DNA of 64,000 bases from Chloroflexota bacterium (lineage in GTDB: Bacteria; Chloroflexota; Dormibacteria; Dormibacterales; Dormibacteraceae), in NCBI GenBank assembly GCA_005880695.1, contig VBGR01000035.1, forward strand, positions 1 to 64,000, given 5' to 3'. Shown one piece after another: positions 9,293 to 16,471 of this stretch. Each line of letters starts with the position of its first letter. Position 1 is the first letter of the stretch. The translations under genes were made by a program, and so were the position numbers. A model generated the notes under the pieces. It made no database searches and had not been told where the DNA came from. It saw nothing but the letters and a program-made list of their open reading frames with translations.

Positions 9293-9634
9293 CTACATCA
9301 GGCCGACGACGTGACCCTCGGGATCGGCGAAGAGGGCGATGGTGGTTTCCGGCGCCACTTGCGTCAGCGGCATCAGGACCTTCCCACCCAGCTTCTCGAT
9401 CTTTTCCAAGGTTGCCTTGGCGTCTTCGGTATGGACGTAGAAGGTGACCCCGCCGGGCGCGCCTTCAGCCGCGGCGCCGATGCCGCCGGTGATCGGCTGC
9501 TCATTGCCTCGCACCATCCCGTAACCGCCAGGGTTATTGGTGTCGAGCTTCCATCCGAACGCTTCCGAGTAAAAGCGCTGGAGGGCCGGGCCGTCCTTGC
9601 CGGTGACTTCGAAGTGGACTACGTGGCTTCCCAT
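9293..9634 (-). CDS. VOC-family (glyoxalase-like) protein
   Basis: Protein of 113 residues with the vicinal-oxygen-chelate fold. It starts HVVHFEVTGKDGPALQRFYSEAFGW and has the paired beta-alpha-beta units ending FADPEGHVVGL, the usual closing motif with a metal-ligand Glu. Start ATG 9634 is preceded by AGAGGAG eight bases upstream. A longer in-frame extension upstream lacks similarity to the family. The reaction is unknown; many such small VOC proteins are annotated only as 27 kDa-antigen-like. Confidence 0.85.
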   Translation of the reverse strand: MGSHVVHFEVTGKDGPALQRFYSEAFGWKLDTNNPGGYGMVRGNEQPITGGIGAAAEGAPGGVTFYVHTEDAKATLEKIEKLGGKVLMPLTQVAPETTIALFADPEGHVVGLM

Positions 9635-9819
9635 GATTGCTGCTCCTCTGCTTGAACGACTCAGCCGGACCCCTTGCCGGCCGCTACTTAGACGACGAAC
9701 AACGATCGTCCGAAATCGACACCGGCCAGCGGGCGCGTAAGGATTTGAGCTCCGGCCACCAAAACCAGCCGCGAGCAGTGCGAAGATCAAGCCTTCTCGG
9801 TTACCAAGGAGGTTCGACG

Positions 9820-10029
9820 ATGGCAGACTGCAACGTCGGAGATCGCGTCCTTGTCGAGTCGGAGCGGGTGGGCCAACCGGCCCGCGAAGGCGAGGTCCTG
9901 GAGGTCCTCGGGGCCGGGGCGGTCATCCACTACCGAGTCCGCTGGGAGGGCGGCCACGAGACAACGCTCTTCCCAAGCGCCGGCAGCTTGAAGGTCATCC
10001 ACAGGGCAGCAAAAGCCGGATCCGGGTAG
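9820..10029 (+). CDS. DUF1918-domain small protein
   Basis: Protein of 69 residues beginning MADCNVGDRVLVESERVG, with the DUF1918 pattern of GEVLEV and YRVRWEGGHETTLFPSAG. This SH3-like barrel family is common in actinobacteria and has no established function. A textbook AAGGAGG lies 8 bases before the ATG, the strongest ribosome site in this part of the window. It is monocistronic and converges on the DUF222 gene. Confidence 0.85.
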   Translation: MADCNVGDRVLVESERVGQPAREGEVLEVLGAGAVIHYRVRWEGGHETTLFPSAGSLKVIHRAAKAGSG

Positions 10030-10036
10030 CTCCTGA

Positions 10037-10690
10037 CTAGTCAGGTGGCGGATCGGGATCTGAATACCATCTCGGCGGTAACGGCGGGATTGCCTTCCAG
10101 CGTTCGCCCTTGGTTCTGACGACCTGCCAACGCAACACCAGGGCGCCGTCCTCCTGCGGGCTCAGCTTGAGGTAGCGGTCCTCGTGGGCCTGGCGCTCGG
10201 CTTCGGCAAAGCCCGTTGGGTCTTGAGCGTGGCGGGCGTGTCGCAGGTCTTGCGAAACTGGCTCACGTTTCTGCTGCCGGGCCTTCTCCAGGAAGGGCGC
10301 CTCCTTGAAGCGCCCGTCCTTATAAAAGGAAGCCGCGTCCGCCATCAGGGCCAGATGGCCGAAGCCGATCTCACCCCGTTCCAGGGCCTCGACGCTACCC
10401 GGCATCAAGTCCAGACTGAGTCCGACGCCGACGTGCTGGCAGGCGACCCCGGTTGGCAAGTTGGCTTCTTCACGCAGCCACTGGATCGGCGAGACGTAGC
10501 CCTCCTCCTCCCAGATCTGAGAGCTGGCGAGAGCGCCCGCCATCTCCGCCATCAAGAGGTCGAGGCGATGGCGAACTTGAGCCAGGTGCTGCAGGTCCTG
10601 CCGAAGGTCGGGTCCGGGCTCGTACTGAGACAGAGCGCCGAAGAGCCTTGCGAGACCCTGGTTAGGCGCAACGCCCCCCTCCCCCAACAT
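10037..10690 (-). CDS. DUF222/13E12-repeat-like protein lacking the HNH domain
   Basis: Protein of 217 residues resembling the N-terminal DUF222 half of 13E12-repeat HNH proteins: LDLLMAEMAGALASSQIWEEEG, SPIQWLREEANLP, then GEIGFGHLALMADAA. In that family a C-terminal HNH nuclease follows and the total is usually about 400 residues. Here the frame ends after a proline-rich stretch with no HNH motif, so it is either a degraded copy or a domain-only variant. The ATG lies 6 bases from an excellent -10 and an SOS-like box lies in the promoter (10704-10717), as expected for a LexA-controlled 13E12 gene. Confidence 0.65.
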   Translation of the reverse strand: MLGEGGVAPNQGLARLFGALSQYEPGPDLRQDLQHLAQVRHRLDLLMAEMAGALASSQIWEEEGYVSPIQWLREEANLPTGVACQHVGVGLSLDLMPGSVEALERGEIGFGHLALMADAASFYKDGRFKEAPFLEKARQQKREPVSQDLRHARHAQDPTGFAEAERQAHEDRYLKLSPQEDGALVLRWQVVRTKGERWKAIPPLPPRWYSDPDPPPD

Positions 10691-10696
10691 CTGTCG

Positions 10697-10725
10697 ATTC
10701 TATCGTACATTTGTTCGCTTGTCAA
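10697..10725 (-). promoter_or_regulatory. Consensus promoter of the DUF222 gene, leaderless
   Basis: On the minus strand TTGACA (10725-10720), a 17-base spacer and TAGAAT (10702-10697). The ATG begins 6 bases after the -10, so the transcript should start at or just before it. Confidence 0.8.
10704..10717 (-). promoter_or_regulatory. Probable LexA (SOS) box
   Basis: The minus strand reads CGAACAAATGTACG, one mismatch from the actinobacterial/Bacillus-type box CGAAC-N4-GTTCG. It lies between the -35 and -10, an ideal position for repression. Confidence 0.65.
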
Positions 10726-10834
10726 TTGCTTGGGCCACGTTTGCAGATACTTTTCGAACTTGTTGACCGGGGAGGGTGAGGGCGTGAATTTGCATTTGCG
10801 CCGGGGCTGTTCTCTCCGGAGGATGTAGAACCGA

Positions 10835-11833
10835 ATGGACGTCATCGAGTGGCTGTTTGACTCCGACCCGGCGATCCGCTGGCAGGTGATGAGTGACCTT
10901 ACCGACGCGCCCGCGGAACACGTCGCGGCAGAGCGTGCCCGCGTCGCCAGCGAGGGCTGGGGCGCACGGTTGCTCGCCCTCCAGCGCCAGGATGGCCAGT
11001 GGGATGGAGGCGTCCCCACGTTTAGGTCAACGGCTGCGGCGAACTGGTGGCAATCACTGCCACCCGAGCGGCAAGGCACCCTCTTTCCCGAGTGGACCTC
11101 CACTACCTGGAGCTTGAGCCTGTTGCGGGCATTCGGTCTGGATCCTGCCAGCGCAGGAGCGCGCCACGCCATCCGGCTGGTCCGCGAGCACGTCAGATGG
11201 GAGCACGACGGCGAGCCCTTCTTCGCGGGCGAGACGGAGCCGTGTATCAACGGCCGGGCCGTTGCTATCGGAGCCTACTTCGGCGAGGACGTCCAGGGCA
11301 TCGTGGACCGACTCCTTGGTGAGCAAATGAGGGATGGCGGGTGGAACTGCGAGCAGGAGAATGGATCGACGCGCGGGTCGTTCCACACAACGATCGACGT
11401 GCTGGAGGGCCTGCTGGAGTACGAACGATCCACGAGGGGCACACCGGAGGTTAAGGCCGCCCGCCTCCGTGGCGAGGAGTACCTCCTCGCGCGGCGGATG
11501 CTCCGCAGGCTGTCGACGGGTGAGGTGATCAACCACGACCGCAAGACCGATCGCCCCGCGACCTGGACGCAGTTCTCCTACCCGACCTATTGGCATTACG
11601 ACGTGCTCCGCGGTCTCGACCACCTCCGAGCGAGCGGCGCCGTTCCGGACGAGAGGGTGGCCGAGGCCATCGACCTGGTCGAGTCCAAGCGCGACACGGA
11701 TGGCCGCTGGCCCCTCGAGAATCCCCATCCCGGCCGGCTGCACTTCGCGATGGACGAGGGCGACGGGAGACCGAGCCGGTGGAACACCCTCCGAGCCATG
11801 CGCGTGCTCAGGTGGTACGAGCAGAGGCGGTAG
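10835..11833 (+). CDS. Squalene-cyclase-like alpha/alpha-barrel protein
   Basis: Protein of 332 residues with prenyltransferase/squalene-oxidase-type repeats: RQDGQWDGG, MRDGGWNCE and DTDGRWPLE are QW-like motifs spaced along helical pairs. It is about half the length of true squalene-hopene cyclases, shows no DXDD acid motif and has no signal peptide, so cyclase activity is doubtful. It may be a (alpha/alpha)6-barrel protein of unknown substrate, seen in soil actinobacteria. CCGGAGGATG lies upstream of the ATG. The motif GCAGATACTTTTCGAAC lies 76 bases upstream. Confidence 0.65.
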   Translation: MDVIEWLFDSDPAIRWQVMSDLTDAPAEHVAAERARVASEGWGARLLALQRQDGQWDGGVPTFRSTAAANWWQSLPPERQGTLFPEWTSTTWSLSLLRAFGLDPASAGARHAIRLVREHVRWEHDGEPFFAGETEPCINGRAVAIGAYFGEDVQGIVDRLLGEQMRDGGWNCEQENGSTRGSFHTTIDVLEGLLEYERSTRGTPEVKAARLRGEEYLLARRMLRRLSTGEVINHDRKTDRPATWTQFSYPTYWHYDVLRGLDHLRASGAVPDERVAEAIDLVESKRDTDGRWPLENPHPGRLHFAMDEGDGRPSRWNTLRAMRVLRWYEQRR

Positions 11834-11920
11834 ACCTCCTGGGAGCCGACAACCAGGCCCGAGCAGTAGGACTCGGCCGGTCCAGGCTTGCGGGCTGGTC
11901 GCTGATCGGTGAATCCCGTG

Positions 11921-12145
11921 ATGTCCAACGCGCCACCCGAGGGAGGCAACCGGCTCGCGTTGGTGGGCGCCATCTGGTACCTCCTGGAGATACCTATCCT
12001 CTTTCCATTCGTTTCCGCAACTGCGACGGCGGACGCGCCAAACGGGATCGCAAGATGCGGTTCGCAATTTGCGGGGCGTGGCATGGCAGATACTTTCGAA
12101 CCAAAAGCGACACGCGCTGTGTCCGTACGCGGCCAGGACTTCTAA
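11921..12145 (+). pseudogene. Possible remnant of a small membrane-protein gene
   Basis: The 326-bp gap between the cyclase-like and NTF2-like genes holds a weak frame starting ATG at 11921. It reads RLALVGAIWYLLEIPILF, like the first helix of a multi-pass protein, then loses hydrophobic character and stops. I see no Shine-Dalgarno site. This may be a decayed gene or chance; otherwise the gap holds only a motif shared with the promoter at 10743. Confidence 0.25.
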
Positions 12146-12159
12146 TCGGAGGGTGACAG

Positions 12160-12561
12160 GTGAATATTCAGGAGCTCGCATCGCAATACGGCAGGGCGTG
12201 GGCCGAACACAACCCTGACGCGGTGATCGCCCTCCACACGGAGGACACGGTGTTTCACGTCCATGGCGAAGGTCGGCCACCGGCCGTCGGGGCCGCAGCT
12301 GTCCGCGAAGCGATCGGAGCGGCGCTGGCCTTGTCTCCCGACCTGCGGTTCGAACGGTCCCGCGTTCATTTGGGACAGGACCATTTAGTGACCGAATACG
12401 TGATGTCGGGGACGGTCGATGGTAAGCCGTTTTCTTGCGAGGGCTGCGACGTGATCACCGTAAGGGATGGCCTGGTGGCCCGCAAGGACACATACCTTGA
12501 CTGGGCCAAGTTGGCGGGTCAGGTGGACCTGAAGTCAATACTCGCCCCGGCAACTCGGTGA
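12160..12561 (+). CDS. SnoaL/NTF2-like protein
   Basis: Protein of 133 residues with a SnoaL-like NTF2 fold: an N-terminal helix YGRAWAEHNPDAVIALHTEDTVFHVHG, central VGAAAVREAIGAAL and the closing sheet FSCEGCDVITVRDGLVARKDTYLDW. Members bind small hydrophobic molecules or act as isomerases and cyclases; the substrate is unknown. The start is GTG at 12160 with GGAGGGTGACAG directly upstream. Confidence 0.8.
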   Translation: MNIQELASQYGRAWAEHNPDAVIALHTEDTVFHVHGEGRPPAVGAAAVREAIGAALALSPDLRFERSRVHLGQDHLVTEYVMSGTVDGKPFSCEGCDVITVRDGLVARKDTYLDWAKLAGQVDLKSILAPATR

Positions 12562-12615
12562 CGACGAGCGTCTTCACATCAGGGGCGCATCGCAGCCGCG
12601 CCGCAGCGGCAGCAA

Positions 12616-12692
12616 GGCCGCCAAAGGCGGCCCGGCGCGCGAGGCGCGCCGTGTGGGGAGCCGTCGCGCAGCGACGGCGGGGCGACAGCCCC
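12616..12692. repeat. Cluster of four tandem tight hairpins
   Basis: Four consecutive inverted repeats with 3-6 base loops: 12616-12632 (GGCCGCC arms), 12633-12651 (CGGCGCG arms), 12661-12677 (CCGTCGC arms) and 12679-12692 (GGGG arms). They fill the gap between the NTF2-like gene and tRNA-Ser, which converge, and could end both transcripts or be a repetitive element. Confidence 0.6.
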
Positions 12693-12726
12693 ACGGATTG
12701 AGTCTCCGGCAGCCCGCCGCGGCGGG

Positions 12727-12819
<93 letters not shown>

Positions 12820-12861
12820 GCGACGCCGACCCAGTCTACCCAGCGTTACGCAAGCTCCCGG

Positions 12862-13380
12862 GTGCCCAGCCGTTCCTTGAATGTCTTGCTCCGTGCCTTT
12901 ATCGCTGCCGGTGGCGTGCTGCTGGTGGCCTGCGGCGCTGGCCCCACCACCGCCGCCAAGCCAGCACCGTCGCCGCCACCGACGCCCGTCAACTGTTCCG
13001 AGCGGCTCTCGGGCGGGGGGCCTCTGCAGGCACATCTGACCGGCCTGGGCGTGAGCGGCGACAAGCTCCTGGTCGACTTCGACACCAGCACCCCGGGCTA
13101 CCTCGTCCTGCCCCAGGCTTCCACCGACTTCATCGCCTCGCCGAGCGGACTGCCCGTTCATCTGGCCGGCAGCTCGGGCGCGAGCATCACGCTCCGCCAC
13201 GTGCCGAGCGGAACCTTCGCCGGCAACCGCGACCTGAAGCCCGCGGGCTCCGTCATCAAGGAGGCCCGGATCCTCCAGGACTTCGAGGGCGTGCTCACGA
13301 TCGGGATCGGGCTGAGCCGCCCCGCCTGCCTCGGCGCGCCGGCGCCGCCCTCGGTCACGCGTTTCGTCGTCGGCTTCTAG
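12862..13380 (+). CDS. Small lipoprotein of unknown function
   Basis: Protein of 172 residues starting at GTG 12862; earlier in-frame codons lie in the tRNA gene and are excluded. It has a lipoprotein signal with lipobox LLVAC, a Pro/Thr/Ala-rich linker (PSPPPTP) and a beta-rich domain containing LLVDFDTSTPGYLVLPQAS and ASITLRHVPSGTFAG. I do not recognise the domain. It should be anchored on the outer face of the membrane. It converges on rpiA, overlapping its stop by 4 bp. Confidence 0.7.
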   Translation: MPSRSLNVLLRAFIAAGGVLLVACGAGPTTAAKPAPSPPPTPVNCSERLSGGGPLQAHLTGLGVSGDKLLVDFDTSTPGYLVLPQASTDFIASPSGLPVHLAGSSGASITLRHVPSGTFAGNRDLKPAGSVIKEARILQDFEGVLTIGIGLSRPACLGAPAPPSVTRFVVGF

Positions 13381-14045
13381 CCCGGCTCGTCGAGGGACCC
13401 CAGGACCCGGACCCCCGCCGGGCCGGCCACGATCGCGGCGGCCGCCAGGCCAGTGAAAAGACCGTGCTCGCAGACTCCAGTGACGCTCTTGAGCGCGCTC
13501 CCCAGGCCAGCCGGGTCGGCGACTCCGCCTGAGATCGACAGGTCGAGGATGAAGTTTCCGTTGTCCGTCACGTAAGGAGTCTCCGGGCCACCCCGCAGCT
13601 GCCAGGCGCCGAACCTCTCCAGCCGGCGAGCCGTGTCAGGCCAGAGGAAGGGCAGCACCTCCACCGGCAGGACGCCGACGCCGAGCTGGTCTACCAGCTT
13701 GGAATCGTCGGCCACGATGACGAAACGGCGGGCGGCCAGGGCGACCAGCTTCTCCCGGAAGAGCGCGCCGCCACGCCCTTTGATCAGGTTCAGCGAGGGA
13801 TCGATCTCATCGGCCCCGTCCACCGCCAGGTCGAGCTCCGCCGGGAGCTCCTCCAGCACCTCAAGACCGAGGGCGCGCGCTTGGTCGGCCGACGCGCGGG
13901 AGCTGGCCAGGCAACGCACGTCGCGCCCGCGCAAGCCGGCTATGAAGTGGCGGGCCGTCGACCCGCTGCCGATCCCGAGCAGCATCCCCGGCCGGACCAG
14001 CTCCAGGGCACGGCGCGCAGCAGCGGCCTTGAAGTCGTCAGCCAA
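13377..14045 (-). CDS. rpiA: Ribose-5-phosphate isomerase A
   Basis: Interconverts ribulose 5-phosphate and ribose 5-phosphate; 222 residues, normal for RpiA. Motifs are LGIGSGSTARHFI (phosphate loop), DLAVDGADEIDP, IKGRGGALFREKLVA (catalytic Glu) and VTDNGNFILD. Start TTG 14045 overlaps the end of rpe by 8 bp; a longer frame upstream is antisense-like noise. It is the last gene of the eight-gene pentose-phosphate operon. Confidence 0.93.
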   Translation of the reverse strand: MADDFKAAAARRALELVRPGMLLGIGSGSTARHFIAGLRGRDVRCLASSRASADQARALGLEVLEELPAELDLAVDGADEIDPSLNLIKGRGGALFREKLVALAARRFVIVADDSKLVDQLGVGVLPVEVLPFLWPDTARRLERFGAWQLRGGPETPYVTDNGNFILDLSISGGVADPAGLGSALKSVTGVCEHGLFTGLAAAAIVAGPAGVRVLGSLDEPG

Positions 14046-14691
14046 CCGCGCGCCGGATCGCTTCGATTCCCGCCGCCACGCCCTGCTTGTAGCCGAACAC
14101 GGCGCTCCCGGCGACGAGGAGGTTGGCGCCCGCCTCGACCACGAGCGGGGCGGTTTTAGCGTCGATGCCGCCGTCCACCTCGATGTCCAGCTCTGGCGCC
14201 AGCTCACGGACGCGGCGCACCTTCTCAGGCGAGGTCTTGATGAACTTCTGGCCGCCGAACCCGGGCTCGACAGTCATCACGTTCACCATCGCCACGAAGG
14301 GGACGATCTCGGTCAACGCCGAGACCTCAGTGGCGGGATTCAGCACGACCCCGGCCTTGGCGCCCAGTTCGGCCACCCGGCTCACCGACCGGTAGAGCGA
14401 ATAGGTCGACTCCACCTGGATCAGCACGTAGTCCGCTCCCGCCTCGACGAAGGCTTCGAGGAACATCTCGGGCTTCTCCACCATGAGATGGACCTCGAGC
14501 GGCAGCCGCGTGACGCGCCTGACAGCCGCCACGATCCCGGGGCCCATCGTCAGGTTGGGGACGAAGTGCCCATCCATGACATCGATCTGGATGCGGTCGG
14601 CACCGGCGCCCGCCGCCTCCTCGACCTGTTCGCCCAACCGGGTGAAGTCGGCCGAGAGGATGGAGGGGACGATCTCCACCTTGCGCGTCAC
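14038..14691 (-). CDS. rpe: Ribulose-phosphate 3-epimerase
   Basis: TIM-barrel epimerase converting ribulose 5-phosphate to xylulose 5-phosphate, 217 residues. It begins VEIVPSILSADFTRLGEQV and carries the metal-binding set HVMDGHFVPN-type (DVMDGHFVPNLTMGP), LEVHLMVEKPE, VNVMTVEPGFGGQKF and IEVDGGIDAKTA. Start GTG 14691 overlaps the pgl stop (GTGA). Confidence 0.95.
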   Translation of the reverse strand: MTRKVEIVPSILSADFTRLGEQVEEAAGAGADRIQIDVMDGHFVPNLTMGPGIVAAVRRVTRLPLEVHLMVEKPEMFLEAFVEAGADYVLIQVESTYSLYRSVSRVAELGAKAGVVLNPATEVSALTEIVPFVAMVNVMTVEPGFGGQKFIKTSPEKVRRVRELAPELDIEVDGGIDAKTAPLVVEAGANLLVAGSAVFGYKQGVAAGIEAIRRAVG

Positions 14692-15323
14692 GCCGCGGCC
14701 GCCTCCCGATCGACGAACCACTCTGCTCCGGGAATCATCCCCGCCGGCACTTCGCCGCGATGGGCCCGCCGAAGCGCCTCGGCCTTCTCCGCTCCGGTCG
14801 CCAAGAAGATCACGCGCCGGGCACCGCGAAGCGCGGCGAGAGTCAAGCTGACCCGGTCGGGCGGAGGCTTCGGCGCACCCCGCACGGCCACCGCCCAGCC
14901 TGGGGCCTGCAAAGCGCGGTGGCCGGGAAAGAGAGACGCGCAGTGGCCGTCCGGGCCCAGCCCGAGGATGACCAGGTCCAGTGGTTCGAGCCCGGCCACG
15001 ACGCTCGAGTAGAGCCGGGCCCCCTCCTCCGGCCCGAGCTCGGCCGGCATCCGGTGAACGGTCGCCGGGGCGACCCGGTCCAGCAGCGATTCGCGCGCCA
15101 TCCGGTAGTTGCTCTCGGGATCCTCCGGAGCGACGCAGCGCTCGTCGCCGAAGAGCACCGTGACGCGTCCCCACTTGACGTCCATGCCGGCCAGCAGCTC
15201 ATACGCCCGCCGGGGCGTCGTGCCGCCCGCCAGCACCAGCGTTCGGGCGCCACCGCGGAGCGCCTTCGCGATCTCCCCGGCCGCCGCCTGCGCCACGGCT
15301 TGGGCGTCGGCCAGCACTCTCAC
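14688..15323 (-). CDS. pgl: 6-phosphogluconolactonase
   Basis: Hydrolyses 6-phosphogluconolactone in the oxidative pentose-phosphate pathway; 211 residues, DevB/NagB-like fold. Motifs: LVLAGGTTPRRAYELL, FGDERCVAPEDPESNYRMA and LVILGLGPDGHCASLFPGH. Start GTG 15323 overlaps the opcA stop (GTGA). Sitting between opcA and rpe, it matches its pathway order. Confidence 0.94.
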   Translation of the reverse strand: MRVLADAQAVAQAAAGEIAKALRGGARTLVLAGGTTPRRAYELLAGMDVKWGRVTVLFGDERCVAPEDPESNYRMARESLLDRVAPATVHRMPAELGPEEGARLYSSVVAGLEPLDLVILGLGPDGHCASLFPGHRALQAPGWAVAVRGAPKPPPDRVSLTLAALRGARRVIFLATGAEKAEALRRAHRGEVPAGMIPGAEWFVDREAAAA

Positions 15324-16471
15324 CGGAGAGCCTCCAGCAACTCGCCGGCCCGCTCCAGGGCTCCGGTGTAGACCTCGTCCTTGCCGGCCGCGACCAGCTC
15401 AGCCAGCAGGACCGCGTCGTCGGCGCTGCCAAGCTGCACCAAGCGGCCTGGCAGCTCTCGTCCGCCGAGGGTGCCTTCGGTCAGGACGCAATCGGGGCGC
15501 TCCGCGTCACGCCGCTTCACCAGGCTGAGAGTCTGGGAATTCCAGACCGCGTCGATCCGGACGGCCGCGATGTCTCCCTGGGCTTGGCCCTCCAGGCTGA
15601 CCGGCCGGGTCTGCAGCTCGACTCTCTGGCCGCCTCTCGCCTCGAAGTGGGCCACGACGACACCACCCCGGCCGCCGACGGCGCGCGTGAGCTTCCAGTT
15701 CAGCGCACCGGCCAGCCAGCCGGCCAGGAGCGCCACTCCGGTGCGGTTGCCGCGGCCTTCTCCGACGTAGTCGAGGCCGACCGCCCCGATCCCCTGGAGG
15801 AAGCCGCGCCGCTCGGCGGGATTGAAGAACTGGGCCAGGCCGACGCGCCAGGGCTGCAGGCGAGCCCACTGGAAGTCGCCGAGCCAGAGCCGCGGGCGCC
15901 GGCCCCGGGCCAGCGCAACCAGCTGGACGACCTGCTCGTACGGCCGCTCGAAGCGCGCCGAGTCGACCAGCAGGTACTCGCCGACGTCGGCCGCCTCGGC
16001 GAAGCGCCTGGTGCCGATCGGGGGCGACCCGATCCACCAGAGGACAGTTCGCAGATCGCCCTCCAGGAGCGGTTCGACGAGGCTTGGGATGTGGTTGGCT
16101 GTCGGCCCTTCGACGCGCAGGAAGACCTGCTCGTACTCGCACATCATGCCGGCCGCCAGCGGTCGCGCCTGGACCGCGACACGGGCCTCGATATGCGTCC
16201 GCTTCGATTCCGGCTCGTCGACCAGGAAGATCGCACGGCAGGGGTGGCCGGCAGCCAGCCGGGCGATCGTAGCCGCCGCTTCCTCGGCGCCGCTCCATTC
16301 GCGCGCCACGACCACCAGGTTCAGGACGCTGTTTCGCGGCCGGATGTGGTCCAGCGCCGGGCCCTCTTCGCGCGCGACGGCCGACCGGACCCGCCGCATC
16401 TGAGCGAGCACCTGGGACATCGATTCGACCGGCCCCCGCCACTCCTCGCGGACCGCTTCGGCGTTGGTCAT
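15320..16471 (-). CDS. opcA: Glucose-6-phosphate dehydrogenase assembly/activator protein OpcA
   Basis: Accessory protein of 383 residues that supports G6PD activity in cyanobacteria and actinobacteria. Recognised by RPRNSVLNLVVVAREW, FLVDEPESKRTHIEARV, the HIPSLVEPLLEGDLRTVLWW region and LWLGDFQWARLQPWR. Start ATG 16471 overlaps the zwf stop (ATGA). Its presence narrows the likely lineage, since most proteobacteria lack it. Confidence 0.93.
   Translation of the reverse strand: MTNAEAVREEWRGPVESMSQVLAQMRRVRSAVAREEGPALDHIRPRNSVLNLVVVAREWSGAEEAAATIARLAAGHPCRAIFLVDEPESKRTHIEARVAVQARPLAAGMMCEYEQVFLRVEGPTANHIPSLVEPLLEGDLRTVLWWIGSPPIGTRRFAEAADVGEYLLVDSARFERPYEQVVQLVALARGRRPRLWLGDFQWARLQPWRVGLAQFFNPAERRGFLQGIGAVGLDYVGEGRGNRTGVALLAGWLAGALNWKLTRAVGGRGGVVVAHFEARGGQRVELQTRPVSLEGQAQGDIAAVRIDAVWNSQTLSLVKRRDAERPDCVLTEGTLGGRELPGRLVQLGSADDAVLLAELVAAGKDEVYTGALERAGELLEALR

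Noticed and set aside
14046-14207. Longer rpiA start
   Set aside because: The extra 54 residues lie within rpe and lack RpiA similarity.
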